From assembly GCF_013373865.1 (NCBI RefSeq), contig NC_050475.1, positions 20,320,358 through 20,384,357 on the forward strand: a DNA stretch of 64,000 nucleotides, written 5' to 3'. Position 1 is the first letter of the stretch; each line of letters begins with the position of its first letter. The translations under genes were made by a program, and so were the position numbers. Below are positions 1-14,609 of this stretch, piece after piece. The notes under the pieces are model-generated. The model was not told the origin of the DNA. It saw only the letters and a program-made list of their open reading frames with translations, and did no database searches. This stretch comes from Monomorium pharaonis (Eukaryota; Arthropoda; Insecta; Hymenoptera; Formicidae).

Positions 1-2008
1 CTTGCAACAAAACAATAAATAGTTTGCCTTGTATTCTAAATCAAGATATTTACTTTAGCAAAATAACATTGACTTTAAGAAATTAATTTACTTCAGTTTA
101 TCATTTATACATAAATTTAAATTATTGAATGTGTCTGATCTTAGATGTAGTCCTTTATGATAACTTTTTTTTATTATAATACACTGTGAAAATGTTTATT
201 ATCACTAACTGAATACATTGAATTTTAACTACTGCTTATATTTTAGTGCAAATTTGTAATTTTATTCATAATTCATGAAGACTTAATAGCTGAAATATAT
301 CTTTTCTTTTTCTTTTGAATAACAGTATAATATGAAACATCCATATTCTGTTGTTCTTGACCCTTAGCTCTTTCTATATAAATTTATTTTATTATCTTTT
401 AATTTCTTTAATCACAAAGAAAACATCATCAGAAGCCTTATTTAAGTTAAAATATTACATTTAATAAAGTATAAAAAGGAAATAATATGGATTGGACTAA
501 ATATGACATAATAATCTGTGATATGTAGATCATGGCGATTAAATCTAAAACACTAATTTTAAATAATGTTTTAACTTCTATTGTCACTAATTTTCTTTAA
601 ACTCGTAAATGAAAATATACATAGATATATATGCCATATTTATTATTCATTGATTTTGCTTACTTGATATAAAAAAATAATTTAAAAATAATTTTATCAG
701 AAGAATATAGAATTTACATTTAAAATTAAAATAAACACATTTCATGAAATCAATAAAATCCCATAAAAACCCATACTTTCCAAGAAAAGATTTTTCTGAA
801 AATTCTCTCATTTTTTTCAATAGTAAACATCCTGTATAACATTTGACTACTTTTTCATCTATTTAAAATGATTCAAAACATCTAAAAATTTATAAACATA
901 TTTTCGAATTTCTAGAATAGATTACTATATTTTATTTTGGAAAAAAATTAAAATGTAGTATAACTTAATTACCTTTGAAATTTTGAGAAACTTTCATAGC
1001 TAAAAATCAGTTGGACACCTTATATTTATACTGCAAGGATTTAACTCGATAATTGGCTGACTAAATTTATGAAATTGTCAACTGCAAAACTGAAAACTGA
1101 TCATATTATTTTGTTCTACTCGTCCATTTTCTGCAAATTATAATTTAATGTAAAATATGATCTTCTAATTGTGATAATAAAATATTTTTCAAAGAACTCA
1201 GAAATTAGGTTAAGGGTGATCTATTCATCTTGGCAGTTTATAAATTTAATCGGAAAAATTAAGCTAACCATGGAGATTTTGAAACCGGATATTTTTATTA
1301 TTTTTCTCAAATTGCATGAGAAAATAATACATCACCTTTAATGTTTTCTACCTCTCCCTTTTCAACCACATGTATTATTTGTCTTTTTTTAAGGTTAGGA
1401 CCAGTTGAACCAGTAGCATAGGTAGGATTTGTAGGAAAACGTAAATAAGTCTGTTCTTTTCAGTTTTTCAATCTTTCGCATAGTTAATTTTTTTCTGTTT
1501 TGTTTTACATTATAAAATTCATAAAATTCTAGAAATCTTATAATGGGAAAGATTTTATTAGAATTTTAATAAAATTTCAATGACATTTTTTGATAATATT
1601 TTGTCATCTTTTTGAAACATTTAATCAGTGATTTCATCAAAATTTTAATCAAATTTTATGAAAAATTTAATAAACTATAATTACAATAACATTAAATGGA
1701 TATGATAAATTATTAAATTTAAAAGTGAACATTAGTTGTTAATACAGAGTATCTGCAATTTTTTATTGCAATTTATTAAAAATTTTACATTTTCAATTTC
1801 ATCATTAAATTAACACATTTATTGTTACATATATATAATATACCATATACAGCACATTGTATATTTTAATTGTGTGTTGCAATTTTATAAAAATGTATAA
1901 TTTTAAAATAAAGCTTTCTCATTTTTTCAAATAAAATGTTATATATAGTTATAATTTTTTATTGAAATTTTAAATCTATTACAATTTCATTGATCAATGA
2001 ATTCGAAT
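1..2008. other. AT-rich spacer, no gene seen
   Basis: Very AT-rich DNA with no long open frame on either strand and no recognisable exon. It holds only A/T homopolymer tracts and short low-complexity words. I see nothing to annotate. Confidence 0.6.
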
Positions 2009-2143
2009 GCTCAGTTTACAATGAGTCGTGGTCGTTGGTCGTAAGAAATTTAACCAATTATGTTCGGTTATTCTTCTCTAAGATCAACTGTGATTGGTTA
2101 AATTTCTTACGACCAACGACCAACGACTCATTGTAGACTGGGC
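2009..2143. mobile_element. Hairpin MITE-like element
   Basis: Two arms of about 54 bases are near-perfect inverted repeats. The left arm is 2009-2062 and the right arm 2089-2143, with about 26 bases between them. Both arms carry the word GGTCGTAAGAAATTTAACCA or its complement. There is no coding capacity. The inside of the right arm carries CTGTGATTGGTTAAATTTCT, which recurs in part at 2446-2457 and near 34090, so this is a dispersed non-autonomous DNA-transposon-like family. Family assignment needs a repeat library. Confidence 0.65.
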
Positions 2144-2194
2144 ATAAAGCAATACGAAGTGGAGACATTTTCTACGACTACTGCTACGGCCTAC

Positions 2195-2343
2195 GACTCT
2201 CCATTGTTATTGGATTATAACTAACCCAATTGCCTCAGGGGTTAGTTTTGGGTTGTAAACCCGATTAACGCATGGTACTGTGACCCTTCATTGGGTCGGA
2301 AATCCAAAAGGGGCCTTTTAAGAAGAAGAAGACTCTCCATTGT
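2195..2343 (+). mobile_element. SINE-like short retroposon with target duplication
   Basis: The 13-base word GACTCTCCATTGT occurs exactly at 2195-2207 and 2331-2343. It flanks a 123-base insert that ends in the A-rich tail AAGAAGAAGAA. Long target duplications plus a simple 3' tail are the mark of target-primed reverse transcription. The body contains GGGTTGTAAACCC, weakly like a Pol III B box, but no clear tRNA head. It could also be a truncated LINE 3' end. Confidence 0.5.
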
Positions 2344-2385
2344 AGATGGCCCTTTAAAAAGAACAGATTTAGTAAAAAATACTTG

Positions 2386-2472
2386 AGTAGTAAGCAAACC
2401 GACCAATCACAGCTAAGAATTTCAAAATGTCAGTCGTATTTTTGACTGTGATTGGTCGACGCACTTATTACT
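2386..2472. mobile_element. Short inverted-repeat element (MITE-like)
   Basis: GACCAATCACAG at 2401-2412 is the exact complement of CTGTGATTGGTC at 2446-2457. The flanks extend the pairing imperfectly to 2386 and 2472. The CTGTGATTGGT core is shared with the element ending at 2143 and with the fragment near 34090, so it probably belongs to the same family. Confidence 0.45.
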
Positions 2473-3251
2473 TGGTTTTACCGTTGTTAATTTTATAGGT
2501 TAGGCGAACACATGATTATACTGAGTTGATCTCTGGGTTGATCATCTGCAACCTTTTAAAGAATTGCGTTACTATATGTGACTTGTACAACACATATTCC
2601 GATTATAATTTAACGTTTTTTCATAAAGTGATGCGCAAGGTACAACGATTCAGATTAGATTCTCTGAATGACACCTCCCGCATGTATTGATGTGTAAAAC
2701 GTCCTCTAAATGATACATATTTTTGCTCTGTTACATTTTTGATGTATGTATAAGAAAATCTTTAATATTAAAATATAAATATCTCTAATCGAATTTTTAT
2801 TTAAAAAATTAGTATTTCGTACTTTTTTGTTATGTACTTTTTAGTGAGCTATATCATTGTGAACAAATTGTAATATACCACTTGGTTTATATTATTTTTT
2901 TGCACTTTATTAAATTTAATTTTCAGAACTTTAATGATTTTTTTCTCAGATTGTAAGATTGAAAAGCTTTAAAAGATATAATAAAACAAATTTATTTAAT
3001 AGCTACATTAAATAATTATTTAATTAAGTCCTATGGAATTTTGAATAAAATTCTTAGAAAAACTAGGAATTCTTAGGAAATTTTTTTACAAAATTAAATA
3101 TATACCCTATTTGAGAAATTAAAATTGAAATAAAAATTTTGTTGGTATTAAAAAAAAAACAAATGTAGTTACAACAGATTACAAATGTAGTTTAAATAAA
3201 GTCAGATTTAAAAAAAAAAATGACATTGTTTACTTTTTGTAGAGGACAAAG
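2473..3251 (+). promoter_or_regulatory. Upstream region of EIF2B3
   Basis: This is the 5' flank of EIF2B3. It contains TATAGGTTAGG at about 2494-2504, a motif that recurs near other gene starts in this window. A polypyrimidine stretch ending in TTTTTGTAG at 3242, just before the ATG, looks like a splice acceptor, so the start codon is probably in the second exon and the promoter lies further upstream. The rest is AT-rich with no coding sign. Confidence 0.4.
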
Positions 3252-6200
3252 ATGAATCATCACAATGAGTTCCAAGCTGTTGTGCTTGCCGGAGGGAAGG
3301 GTTCCCGTATGACAGAGCTCATGGCAAGCACACCCAAATGTCTTTTGCCGATTGCGAACATTCCGATGATCTGGTATCCTTTGCAGATTCTTGAACGTTC
3401 AGGCTTTAAGGAGGCGATTGTTGTAATTGCTGAAGCAACCAAGTCTGACGTGTCAGTATCGCTGGACAAGTTAGGTCTGAAGATCAAAATAGAATTTGTG
3501 GGAATCCCTGGAGCTGAAGATCTCGGTACAGCTGATTCTATCCGACTTATTCATGAGAAGATATACACGGATATCCTAGTGATATCTTGCGACTTGATTG
3601 CAAATGTAGATTTGTCAGACATTCTGAATCTATATAGAAAACACAGCGCGAGTGTAACTGCCTTGATGTTGCCTGCACCGAGATTACCGAATGATTTCGT
3701 AACACCAGGCCTGAAAAACAAGCAGAAACCAGAAACAGACTTGATCGGCATTGACAATAATACAGGACGACTAGTCTTTTTGGCTTCCTCATCTGATTTC
3801 GAGGAAACGATCAACATCTCGCAAAGGCTTCTTAGAAAACACGCCAGCTTTACCATTCACTCCAAACTAATGGATGCACATTTGTATATTATTAACAAAT
3901 GGGTAGTAGACTTTTTGGTATTTAACAAGTGAGTAAACTCTTACTATGGTAAAACATTTTGACATGGGGAGAGACAATATTTTTTTTAAACTAAACAAAG
4001 TTAAGGTTAATGGCCTATAAAAGTAATTTAATTATGTTAAAAGTTGCATAAACAGAAAATTAACTGAAAAGTTGTACTGAGATTAAATTAACTTAGATGA
4101 TTTTTGAAAAGCATTTATATTAAATTAGAATGTAATTGTAATTTTTAAAATTATATTACTCTACATAACAAAACAATTGTAAAATAGTTTAAATAAACTT
4201 AATATTTAACAAGTTAACAAGTTAAAGTTTACATGTTATTTTTAGATTAACCAAAATCAGAATTAACTGAGTTAAGTATAAAATTAACAACTTTTTAATT
4301 ATATTATTTAACTTATAACTTTTTAACACTAGCTAGTACTTAATTCTGTGTTTAAAAAATATCATTTTGAATATAATTTGAATAGAATTTAATCAAATGT
4401 AAAAATGTTTTTCAGAACTTTCACAACGCTAAAGGGTGAACTTCTGCCATACATAGTTGGCAAACAATTGTCCAGACCTAAACAGTGCATAGATGATAAG
4501 ACTTCCATGGCTCAAATGGATTTGAAGGAAGATATCTTCCATTTTGCGATGGAGAAAGAAAGCTCATTGGATGAGTTGATAAAAAAAATATCAGCCTTCA
4601 ATGATCATAGCACCGATCTAGAGGATGCTTATAATGGAGATATAATACGATGTTACGCTTATGTGTCGAATGAAAAGTTTGGTCTTCGAGCAAACACTGT
4701 GCAAATGTATCATCTTGCAAATGCTAAGGTTGCGTACTGATATATTACCTATTTTACAAATCTTAATTATAAAGTAATATACAATGTGTTCGGCAATGGG
4801 TGGAAGAAAATGTAGGGAATAATTCTAGATAAAATAAGACGAAAGTTAAAAACTACAAAATTGTAATTATAGTTTATTTTTTAATTATAAATGTTTAAAT
4901 ATTTATGTAAAAAATATATAAAGCATGTAAGTATTTAGACATTGTGATTTGAAAATAAAACCTTTGTCGAAATTTTGTTATTTTAGATTTTATAAATCTG
5001 AATATTAAACAATTATAAAATTAAAAATATAAAAAGTGCTTAAATATTTAAACATTGATAATTAAAAATTAGGCCTTAATTAGAATTTTGATGACAAGTT
5101 TTGGTTTTTGTCTTATTTTATTACTTGTTAAATTTTCTTCCACCTGTTTCTCACCAAACATTTTGTATTATAATATATTTAATATATTATGAATTGAAGA
5201 ATCAAGTTTAATTCAAGAAATATTCTGTACAGATATCAGAATGGTGGGATAATGATAAAAATATCAGTCAGTTACCATCAAGTGTCTCGAACACAGCGAT
5301 TGTGCGCAGTACACAAATGCAAGAATGTCGCATAGGCGACAATTCGTTAATCGAAGAAAAAACATCATTGAAACACAATCATATTGGACCTAACAGTGTT
5401 GTGGAATCTAAAACAAGAATATCTCAGAGTGTGATAATGGGACACGTAACTATTAAGCAAAAGTAAGTTTGGAATATTATTCAGTAAATATACATTGCAG
5501 ACTCTAAAAATTTGAAAACACCAATAAAAATATATAATAACAATTATTGATAATCATGAAAAATTTTCAAAAAAATTTTGAAAAGATTTATGCAAATGTA
5601 CTATATTATAACAATTTTTTAATTTTTAAAAATTCTTTAATTTTAAAATTAAATATTTTTACAAAGAATGAATGTTTATACAGAGAGCTTAATATTACAA
5701 AAATTATTGTTTTTCAAAAAGCTTAAAGCTTAAAAAGCCTATTTTAAAATATTTAAAATATGTTAATTTTGCAGAGAAGATTCTTACCAAGTTACAGCGC
5801 TTCAAAGTAACAAAAATATTAGAAAAAATTTATTTTTTGGATATTTTTTTGATTGGAAAAAATTATATAAAGTTTTTGATTTTATGTAATTTAGGAACAA
5901 AATGTTGTAGAGACCAAATTAAAACAGATTTAAAGTTACATTTTTAATTGTTAAAATGCACATTTGAAAACTTCTATGTTTTTTTCCAAGATATTTAATT
6001 TTTCATGAACATTTGAAAATTATAAACATTTCCAGACATGGTTTTCAGTTATATATTATTTATCAAATACATTTGTGCACTTTATTGCATTAATTTTTTT
6101 TACAGATGCGTTATTCACAATTGCATACTGTGCAACGGCTGCACCATTGAGGAAGGCACCGAATTAAAAAACTGCTTAGTTGGAGCACAACACGTTGTGA

Positions 6201-6262
6201 AATCTGGTAGCCAACATTCTTGCGAAGTGCTTACTGATGCAGATAGGCTCATAGAAATTTAA
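3252..6262 (+). CDS. EIF2B3: Translation initiation factor eIF2B subunit gamma
   Basis: This is the gamma subunit of eIF2B, the cytosolic guanine-nucleotide exchange factor that recharges eIF2 and is the target of the integrated stress response. Four coding exons join in phase: 3252-3928, 4416-4728, 5233-5462 and 6106-6262, giving 458 residues (human about 452). The N-terminus has the nucleotidyltransferase-like signature VVLAGGKGSRM near residues 10-20, followed by PKCLLPIANIPMI. The last two exons carry the C-terminal hexapeptide-type left-handed beta-helix with isoleucine and cysteine steps (CVIHNCILCNGCTIEEGTEL). All introns are GT-AG. The start is the first ATG after a likely 5'UTR acceptor at 3242. 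Identification is strong; the exact 5'UTR is inferred. Confidence 0.93.
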
Positions 6263-6311
6263 CTATCCATTTTATATTATTAAATAAATTATTGTAAATA
6301 TTAGATTATAT

Positions 6312-6549
6312 TGTTGCGCGCCGCGCGTCGTCCGATACATTCGAAATTTGAAATAAATATCTGAATTGAACGGGAAATATTTGTAAACAAGACGAGATGA
6401 CAGTTTAGCGTCGGATTCCTGCCGAGGAGGATGCCTCGTTGTTCTGTTTTTTGTGTTTGCAATAAAGTTGGTGTTCTTTTAACAAACTCGCCTAGCTTGC
6501 TTTCCGCGTGTGAGTGAGTGTGTGAGAGATAGAGAGATTCAACGCAACA
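6312..6549. mobile_element. Probable solo LTR of a retrotransposon
   Basis: The 238-base segment starts TGTTGCG and ends CGCAACA, giving the TG...CA ends and short terminal inverted repeat of an LTR. It is flanked on both sides by ATAT (6308-6311 and 6550-6553), a 4-base target duplication of the kind made by Gypsy-type integrases. Inside is AATAAAG near 6460 followed by a GT-rich stretch, as expected for an R/U5 polyadenylation region. No internal coding region is adjacent, so it would be a solo LTR. Family unknown. Confidence 0.55.
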
Positions 6550-6553
6550 ATAT

Positions 6554-7167
6554 TATTTCTAAAAAAAATGTTTAATAAAAAAAAACTAAAAAAACCTTTG
6601 TAATTAACTATTGAAATTATAAGGAAATATGTATTTAAATTTTAAAATTATTGATAAAACTATTAAATAATTCATGTTATTATTTCTTTGAAAATAACAC
6701 TGTTCACTATTTAATTTTATTTAAAACATATACAATTATAATTAAATACGATTACATAACATTCTTAATATTATACTTAATATTATAATATTAGTAAAAT
6801 ATAATTATACATATATATGTTGAATACTATAATTAAGAATATATTTAGTTTTTATTAAGAAATAGATAATATGCATACTTTAATTTTATTGCAATAAAAC
6901 AACATGTTGTCAATAATTATAAAAAAAGATTAAACTTTATCGATTTTTATATTAATTTTCTGTCCAAGTAAGAATTCCGTAATTTTAATCACTATTCAAA
7001 TCGTATGTGTGATACGTATAAATAAACATTTTCAACCTTTGCAATTAAAATGACATGGTTATTTAAAGTTTAATCATACAGATGTCGCTAACAACATCCG
7101 TCTCATCTCCCACCAACTGACGGTAGAGCGTTTATTTCTTTCTTGACGTGACGTGCTTTCATCCAAG
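6554..7167 (+). promoter_or_regulatory. Spacer and RpL37 promoter with TOP-like tract
   Basis: The left part is featureless AT-rich DNA. From about 7080 the composition becomes GC-richer up to the RpL37 ATG. A pyrimidine run (CTTTCTT, about 7138-7144) lies 24 bases before the ATG and could be the terminal oligopyrimidine (TOP) transcription start typical of ribosomal protein genes. The start site is inferred, not measured. Confidence 0.4.
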
Positions 7168-9082
<1,915 letters not shown>

Positions 9083-10108
9083 TACACCGACTTGTCTTTT
9101 TGTCTAATTAAGTTGTACAATTTTGACTACCAATAAAAAAAGTCAAAAAAAAAAAACAATTCAATGACATTAGTATCTTAATAAGGATTCCTTACAATTA
9201 AATAACTCTAATTGCATAATCTTTGCATGTATTAGATTATTTATTTCTACAAAATATTTGTAGCTGTACAAGAATTTTAATATAAAACTTTAAGTTTTAT
9301 GAAAACTGCTGTTATGTCATCTGAAGATGTTTGGTTTCTTTCCTAGTAAAATTCCATTCTGATGATAAATTTTAAGTAAGATACTTAAAATTAAGTACTA
9401 GAATTTTGTACGTTATCTTAGTTCCTCTCACATTGCGCGTTTCTTTTTCTATTGATGCATTGGAGTAGCGTTTGCAAACATACCAGATGAACTTGTATAC
9501 TGATAAACCTGTATACACATCCTTACGTGTTATATCACATCTGACAAGAAAATTGGAAGAAATGCGCGATCGGAAAGATAAGGCATGTTGTCTACGTATA
9601 TCGTTTGCGCAATCTTCACGGAATTTTTAATTGCTGCGACGTCCCATATATTCAGCAAGCCTCCGACCTCGCCAAACAGTACGTTCAACGCACGATGATA
9701 ACTCGGGTGATCGGCGCAGCTCCATTGTGCGTCTAGGCGTCCGCCGATACTGCACTCGAAGACCGATTGATCTTTAGTCTGCCAATTTGAAAGTTATGCC
9801 ACACAGCAATATCCAGCGAACGTTTCGTCTTCACAAGCACCGCAGAATTAAGAAGATTTGTTCGATTAAATAATAGTAAATTTAAAGGAAAAGGGGAAAA
9901 AATCTTAGAAACGAATTCTAATAGGTGATTCGAAGGCAAAAGTTTGGTCAAGGAGATATACTTTAAATTAACGTCTCTATGTATATATAACCAATTTTCG
10001 AGGAATATTTGCAATCACAAAAGATTTCTATTCTTCGAAAAATCGATTCTAATACCAAACTTTAAAGCGAATTTTATTACAAGATTTATTTAATATAATT
10101 CTATACAA
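9083..10108. other. RpL37 3' flank and spacer; possible minus-strand coding remnant
   Basis: The left part holds the RpL37 3'UTR and polyadenylation signal. The stretch 9590-9770 is GC-richer, and read on the minus strand it gives an open frame containing LDAQWSCADHPSYHRALNV and then GGLLNIWDVAAIKN, in a WD-repeat-like style. It has no start codon or proven splice sites. I do not recognise it; it may be a remnant exon or chance. Confidence 0.25.
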
Positions 10109-11259
10109 ATGGGAATTCTACGTCAGCTACTGTTTGGTGAGTGCACATTTTTTGTTTTTGGTACTGTGTTGACAATAATAACAATAATAAAATGTTACCT
10201 AAATAAGATCTTTATTTTTTAAAATCTATTAATTTAAAACTATAAAAAACTTTAAATAAAAAATAAAATTAATCTTAATCTTATTAAATCTAGATACCTT
10301 ACTTGTATACTTGAGTCTAAAATTTGTCTTTTGGGTTGCACAGGTAAATATCTATTAATTACCAATACCGTGAGCTGTGGTTTAATGATGGCAGCTGGAG
10401 ATGTGATCCAACAGCGCAGCGAACACTGGAAGAAGCACTGTTCTCATAAATATTTTCCGAGTAGCGTTATCGCAGTATCACCAGAAGAAGACGAAAAGAT
10501 GACGAAAACGATTTCCAGCAAGTCCGCGTATGGACACGATTACATGAGGACCAGAAATATGACGGTTGTTGGGCTGCTTCAAGGTCCATTTCATCATTGG
10601 TTCTATACAATTCTAGACAAGGTTTTGCCAGGCAGAAGTGCGAAATCAGTCCTGAAAAAGACGTTTCTTGACCAGTCAATTGCGAGTCCCACGTGTCTAA
10701 CGATATTTTTCGTCGGCCTTGGGATTCTGGAGAGTCGCAAGATTGTGGAGATCCGCGAGGAGCTAAAGCTGAAATTCTGCGAAACGTGGAAAGTATGTAC
10801 TGGATTGACGTACGTATTCGTCAATCGACTCTTCAATCAGAGAAAACGAATTTGTAAAATAATTAAAATTCTAAAACTACTAAATTAAAACCGCTTTCTT
10901 CTTAGGACGCCATGTTCCTAATAATTTATTGAAATACTGTATTGTTAGGTCGACTGCTGCTTTTGGCCTCCCACGCAGTGCATTAATTTCCTCTTCGTGC
11001 CCCTCCATTATCGGGTGCTCTATACGAACGCTATGACAATGGTCTATGATATTTTTTTATCATATATGAAATATGTAAGTTCTACCTTTGTGCATAGTCT
11101 TGACTAAAAGTAAAAATTAAAATTGAATTATCCTAAGTTCTGGACTGTTTATACATTTATTACATTACAATTCGGAAAACGAATGTATATTAAATTGTGA
11201 GTGATCGCAATAAAGTTAATAATTACTTGTTTTATCCACAGGACGCTCACTTCGAGTGA
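10109..11259 (+). CDS. Mpv17/PMP22-family protein, MPV17L2-like
   Basis: An integral membrane protein of the Mpv17/PMP22 family; the vertebrate MPV17L2 relative acts at the mitochondrial inner membrane in ribosome assembly. Four exons join in phase: 10109-10136, 10344-10792, 10949-11074 and 11242-11259, giving 206 residues. Family marks are GKYLLITNTVSCGLMMAAGD near the start, GPFHHWFYTILDKVLPG in the middle, and the C-terminal WPPTQCINFLFVPLHYRVLY and YDIFLSYMKY. The first exon gives MGILRQLLFG. The last exon codes only five residues (DAHFE). Assignment to the MPV17L2 branch rather than another paralogue rests on remembered similarity. Confidence 0.88.
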
Positions 11260-14200
11260 CAGAAATCTCATGGCTAGTCTGAACAAGAGATACAACTGTG
11301 CGAGCAATAATTGTGAAGAACGTGCATTGTATATACATTGTTATGTCTATCATTATTAATCATACACGCAACAATGTGCAATAAACATGTTATCAGAAAG
11401 AATTTTTAAGAATGAGATTACCGTATCTCTTCCCGTTCCGATGCCTTATCACGATTCAATCTATTTGTCCGCGTTCCCACGATTTTTATACCAGTTAACA
11501 AATAAATGCGAGTAATCATTCGCCCCAGTTCTTAGTACATTATACGCAAACAACTGTCGATAACAATTGAACAGTTTCGTACTGTTCCGTACGCAAACTA
11601 ATCACAAATTCAAACAGTTTTTCAGAAAATCAAAAAGAACTTTCCGTCTTCGAGCTATTTATTTATACATATTTTTTTCGGATATATAATAGGTATATAA
11701 AAACAAAATTTTGTAGGTTTTAATAAATATTTTAAAGATACATTTAAGAAGAAAAAATAAAAACTAAATTTGTGTGGTTCATGTAAAAAATTTATATTTT
11801 TTGTTTACTGTACAACCAATACATTTTACATTTACTTTTTTAATATTAATAATAATAAAAATGGAAAAGGAATTTTTCTCCGTACTTATATAATAAAAAT
11901 AAAAAGTTCACACTTTGATTAATTGAGGATCTATTTCTTGAAAATTTAAAATTTATGGACTTGTGTTTAGTTTTTGCAACAAGCTCTTCAATTGAAACTT
12001 GAATAATGTTAAAATTAACATAATATGGAAGTGTGCTGCTTTTTTATAAATAATTTCAATATTTCATAATAATTTCCTTTGATAAAGCGATTGCTCAATT
12101 TTCTTTTGTTATCAATTGTAACAATTCTTGTCACTTATGATTAATCTTAAATCTAACTACGTCAAGATTAAAGAAATTTAAGCCAGTCATAGTCTATTCT
12201 TATATTTAAGATTGTTTTATGGTACATATGGTACATATAATGATATCATTATATGTATTATCTTAAATTGTCATCAATTAGAGAACCATAGAGAAAAATT
12301 GCTTGGGCCTTCTAAAGTTTTATTTTTTAAATTTTATTTTTTTAGCTTTTGTTTAAGAAATACTGTCTACAGAAATAAATTGGTATGCCAATATTGGTGC
12401 CTTTCTATAAGCATCAACACATTATTTTTTGTATCGTCCTTAAATTTTCAAATTCGAATTGCATTGTACATTATATGCGTTATAGATACTTGTCTTTTCT
12501 GCGAAAACAAAAATTCCTCGCGAAAAATTTCCTTTTGTAACATTATAAACACTCGCACACAAATAAATCCGGTTTGAAGAACTCGGAAGTTTATCATCGT
12601 ATCGTTCAAATCTAGATCGTAAATTATGTTCGCACGTGGAAGAATGCGAAAAATAATGCAAGCGCGATCGAAATTGGTTGGCGGACACGCGACGACGCAT
12701 TATATCCTAAAACGCGTATCCGCCTACACAAGATCGCTTCTTATCGCGTGCAATAATCTCTTATTAAGTTTATTTATTTGCTCGACAGCTTTTGTTTGGC
12801 GTTTGGCGACAGTGGGATTTACACGGCTTCTTCTAACCAGTCAGACGTCGTCATGAGCAAACACGATTAACGGGCATAAACACAAACAAAATAAATTCAA
12901 CCGTCGCGCGACACAAATAATCAACGAAGGTATCTCGCACGTGAAATACGGAATTTTTGAAAAGGATCTAATTTGTCATGTTTTGCTCCGGTTTTCCGGT
13001 TTCACCAACAAACGCTGCGTCCTAAGATTGTAAAATATGATTTTTATATCATATATTTTCTGTGTAAAAGGAGGGTGCACGAAAAAAATGTTTAATTTTA
13101 AGATTAAAATTATTTCATATCTTAAATGCTGTTTATTATTGAAAACACCAGAACGTTTAAAACTGAAATTTTTCTAGCAGCCTGAAACATTTCAATAAAT
13201 TTAAACGCTGTTTAAAGAACAAAAACATTTTTGAAGTGTCCGAAAAATAGGGACAAAAAACATTTTAATATCTAATTAAAATTAAACATTTCTTTCTGAG
13301 TATGTATAAAAAGAGCAATATCATGAGTATAGAATTTTTACTTCACTTCTTTTGTTAATTTAATTGTTTACGCTGTATTATTTTATCTCAGCTAGACAAG
13401 AGAGAAGATACTTGTCCTACACATACGTACATAACGCTCTCTTGTACCTTATTCGCTTATCTCACTTTGTTTTCTACAATAATGGTACATATTGTAAATT
13501 GGAGTTTTCAACTTTGATCAGATTAATCTGCAATATCGATCAGTGCGATCGGAAAATTTTCATTGAGATAACAATGCTCTTCTATTCGTGCGAATAATAC
13601 TGTAACGATTTTACGTCAACAATCTTTGCTGCTTTTTGCTTTATTGCCACAAAAAGATTTTTAGCTGATTAATTTACATTTAATAGTAACATAATCTCAT
13701 TCAAAACAAATAAAAATTTACTCTAATCGATAGTGAAAGTATTCAAATAAAATAATACTTTATACTCATGTTCACTTTTTATAAGAATTTAACTTCAACC
13801 AAAAGTATTAAATTAGTTACTTTTTATAATGAACTTATTAACTTTTTTAAGTTAACAATTTATCGATTTATCACTTTGTAAAAAAGAGATGTTACCGCGC
13901 GATTGTATTGCCGCTCTTCCACGATGCTGATTGGTTCTCTCGCTGCGTTTACTTCGTGTTGCGAGAGTAACTGTCATTGCATTTGAATTTTGACAGCTGT
14001 CAAATTTGTATAGATAGTTATCTATACAATTATTGCTTTAGTTTATTTTAAAAAGTAAAAAATAAAACGTCCAATAGCGCGCGCGCGAAGCGCGCGTCTA
14101 TGGTGTCTAGTAAATGTAAAAGAAATATTATAAAATATATCTATAAAAATATTATTATAATATATCTATGACACCGAGAAGACTCTTCTTTAATTAGAAT

Positions 14201-14609
14201 AATTTGAATTTTAATTTAATACTCCAATGTTCGATACTGTTTTTTTTCTGTAAATGGATATAAATAGCGGACGAGTGCGAAATGAGTGATTAGGGATGAG
14301 GAGAGGAGGGAGCAGGAGAGCAAAGGAGAGAAGTGGTGGGGGAAGTCGGAACGGCCGATGATTACTAGCTGATTTTGGTATGCTCGAAATTTTGGTTATA
14401 ATGGGTAGTGACTTACTTTCCTCCTGAATATATACGGATGCACGGAGGCATCGCTCGTGACGCTTCTCCGTGACGGTGATATCCGGCGGCTGCAAGTAAG
14501 ATTCGTGGTGTCCGCGCCCGAAACGTAGCATGCATCCACTCCACTCGACGACGTCGAGTTACTCGCAGGCACTCTCCATATAATTGGCCTACTACATAAC
14601 CGCACAATT
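11260..14609. other. Spacer between the MPV17L2-like gene and TMEM185
   Basis: Mostly AT-rich with no convincing coding region. It contains a relative of the RpL37 intron repeat (about 11680-11990), a CpG-containing patch at 12560-12920 with a short open frame that I do not trust, a palindrome TTTGACAGCTGTCAAA near 13990, a CG-rich inverted word at 14078-14096, and from about 14450 a GC-richer segment that is probably the TMEM185 promoter and 5'UTR. Confidence 0.45.
11680..11990. repeat. Dispersed copy of the RpL37-intron repeat
   Basis: The words TTTGATTAATTGAGGATCT and GTTTAGTTTTTGCAACA, plus a TAATAATAATAAAAATGG run, occur in the same order and spacing as the units in RpL37 intron 3. The copy is diverged and non-coding. 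Confidence 0.4.

Noticed and set aside
12626..12856. 76-codon plus-strand frame in a CpG-containing patch
   Set aside because: No similarity and no splice signals; the patch may be regulatory, but coding is unsupported.
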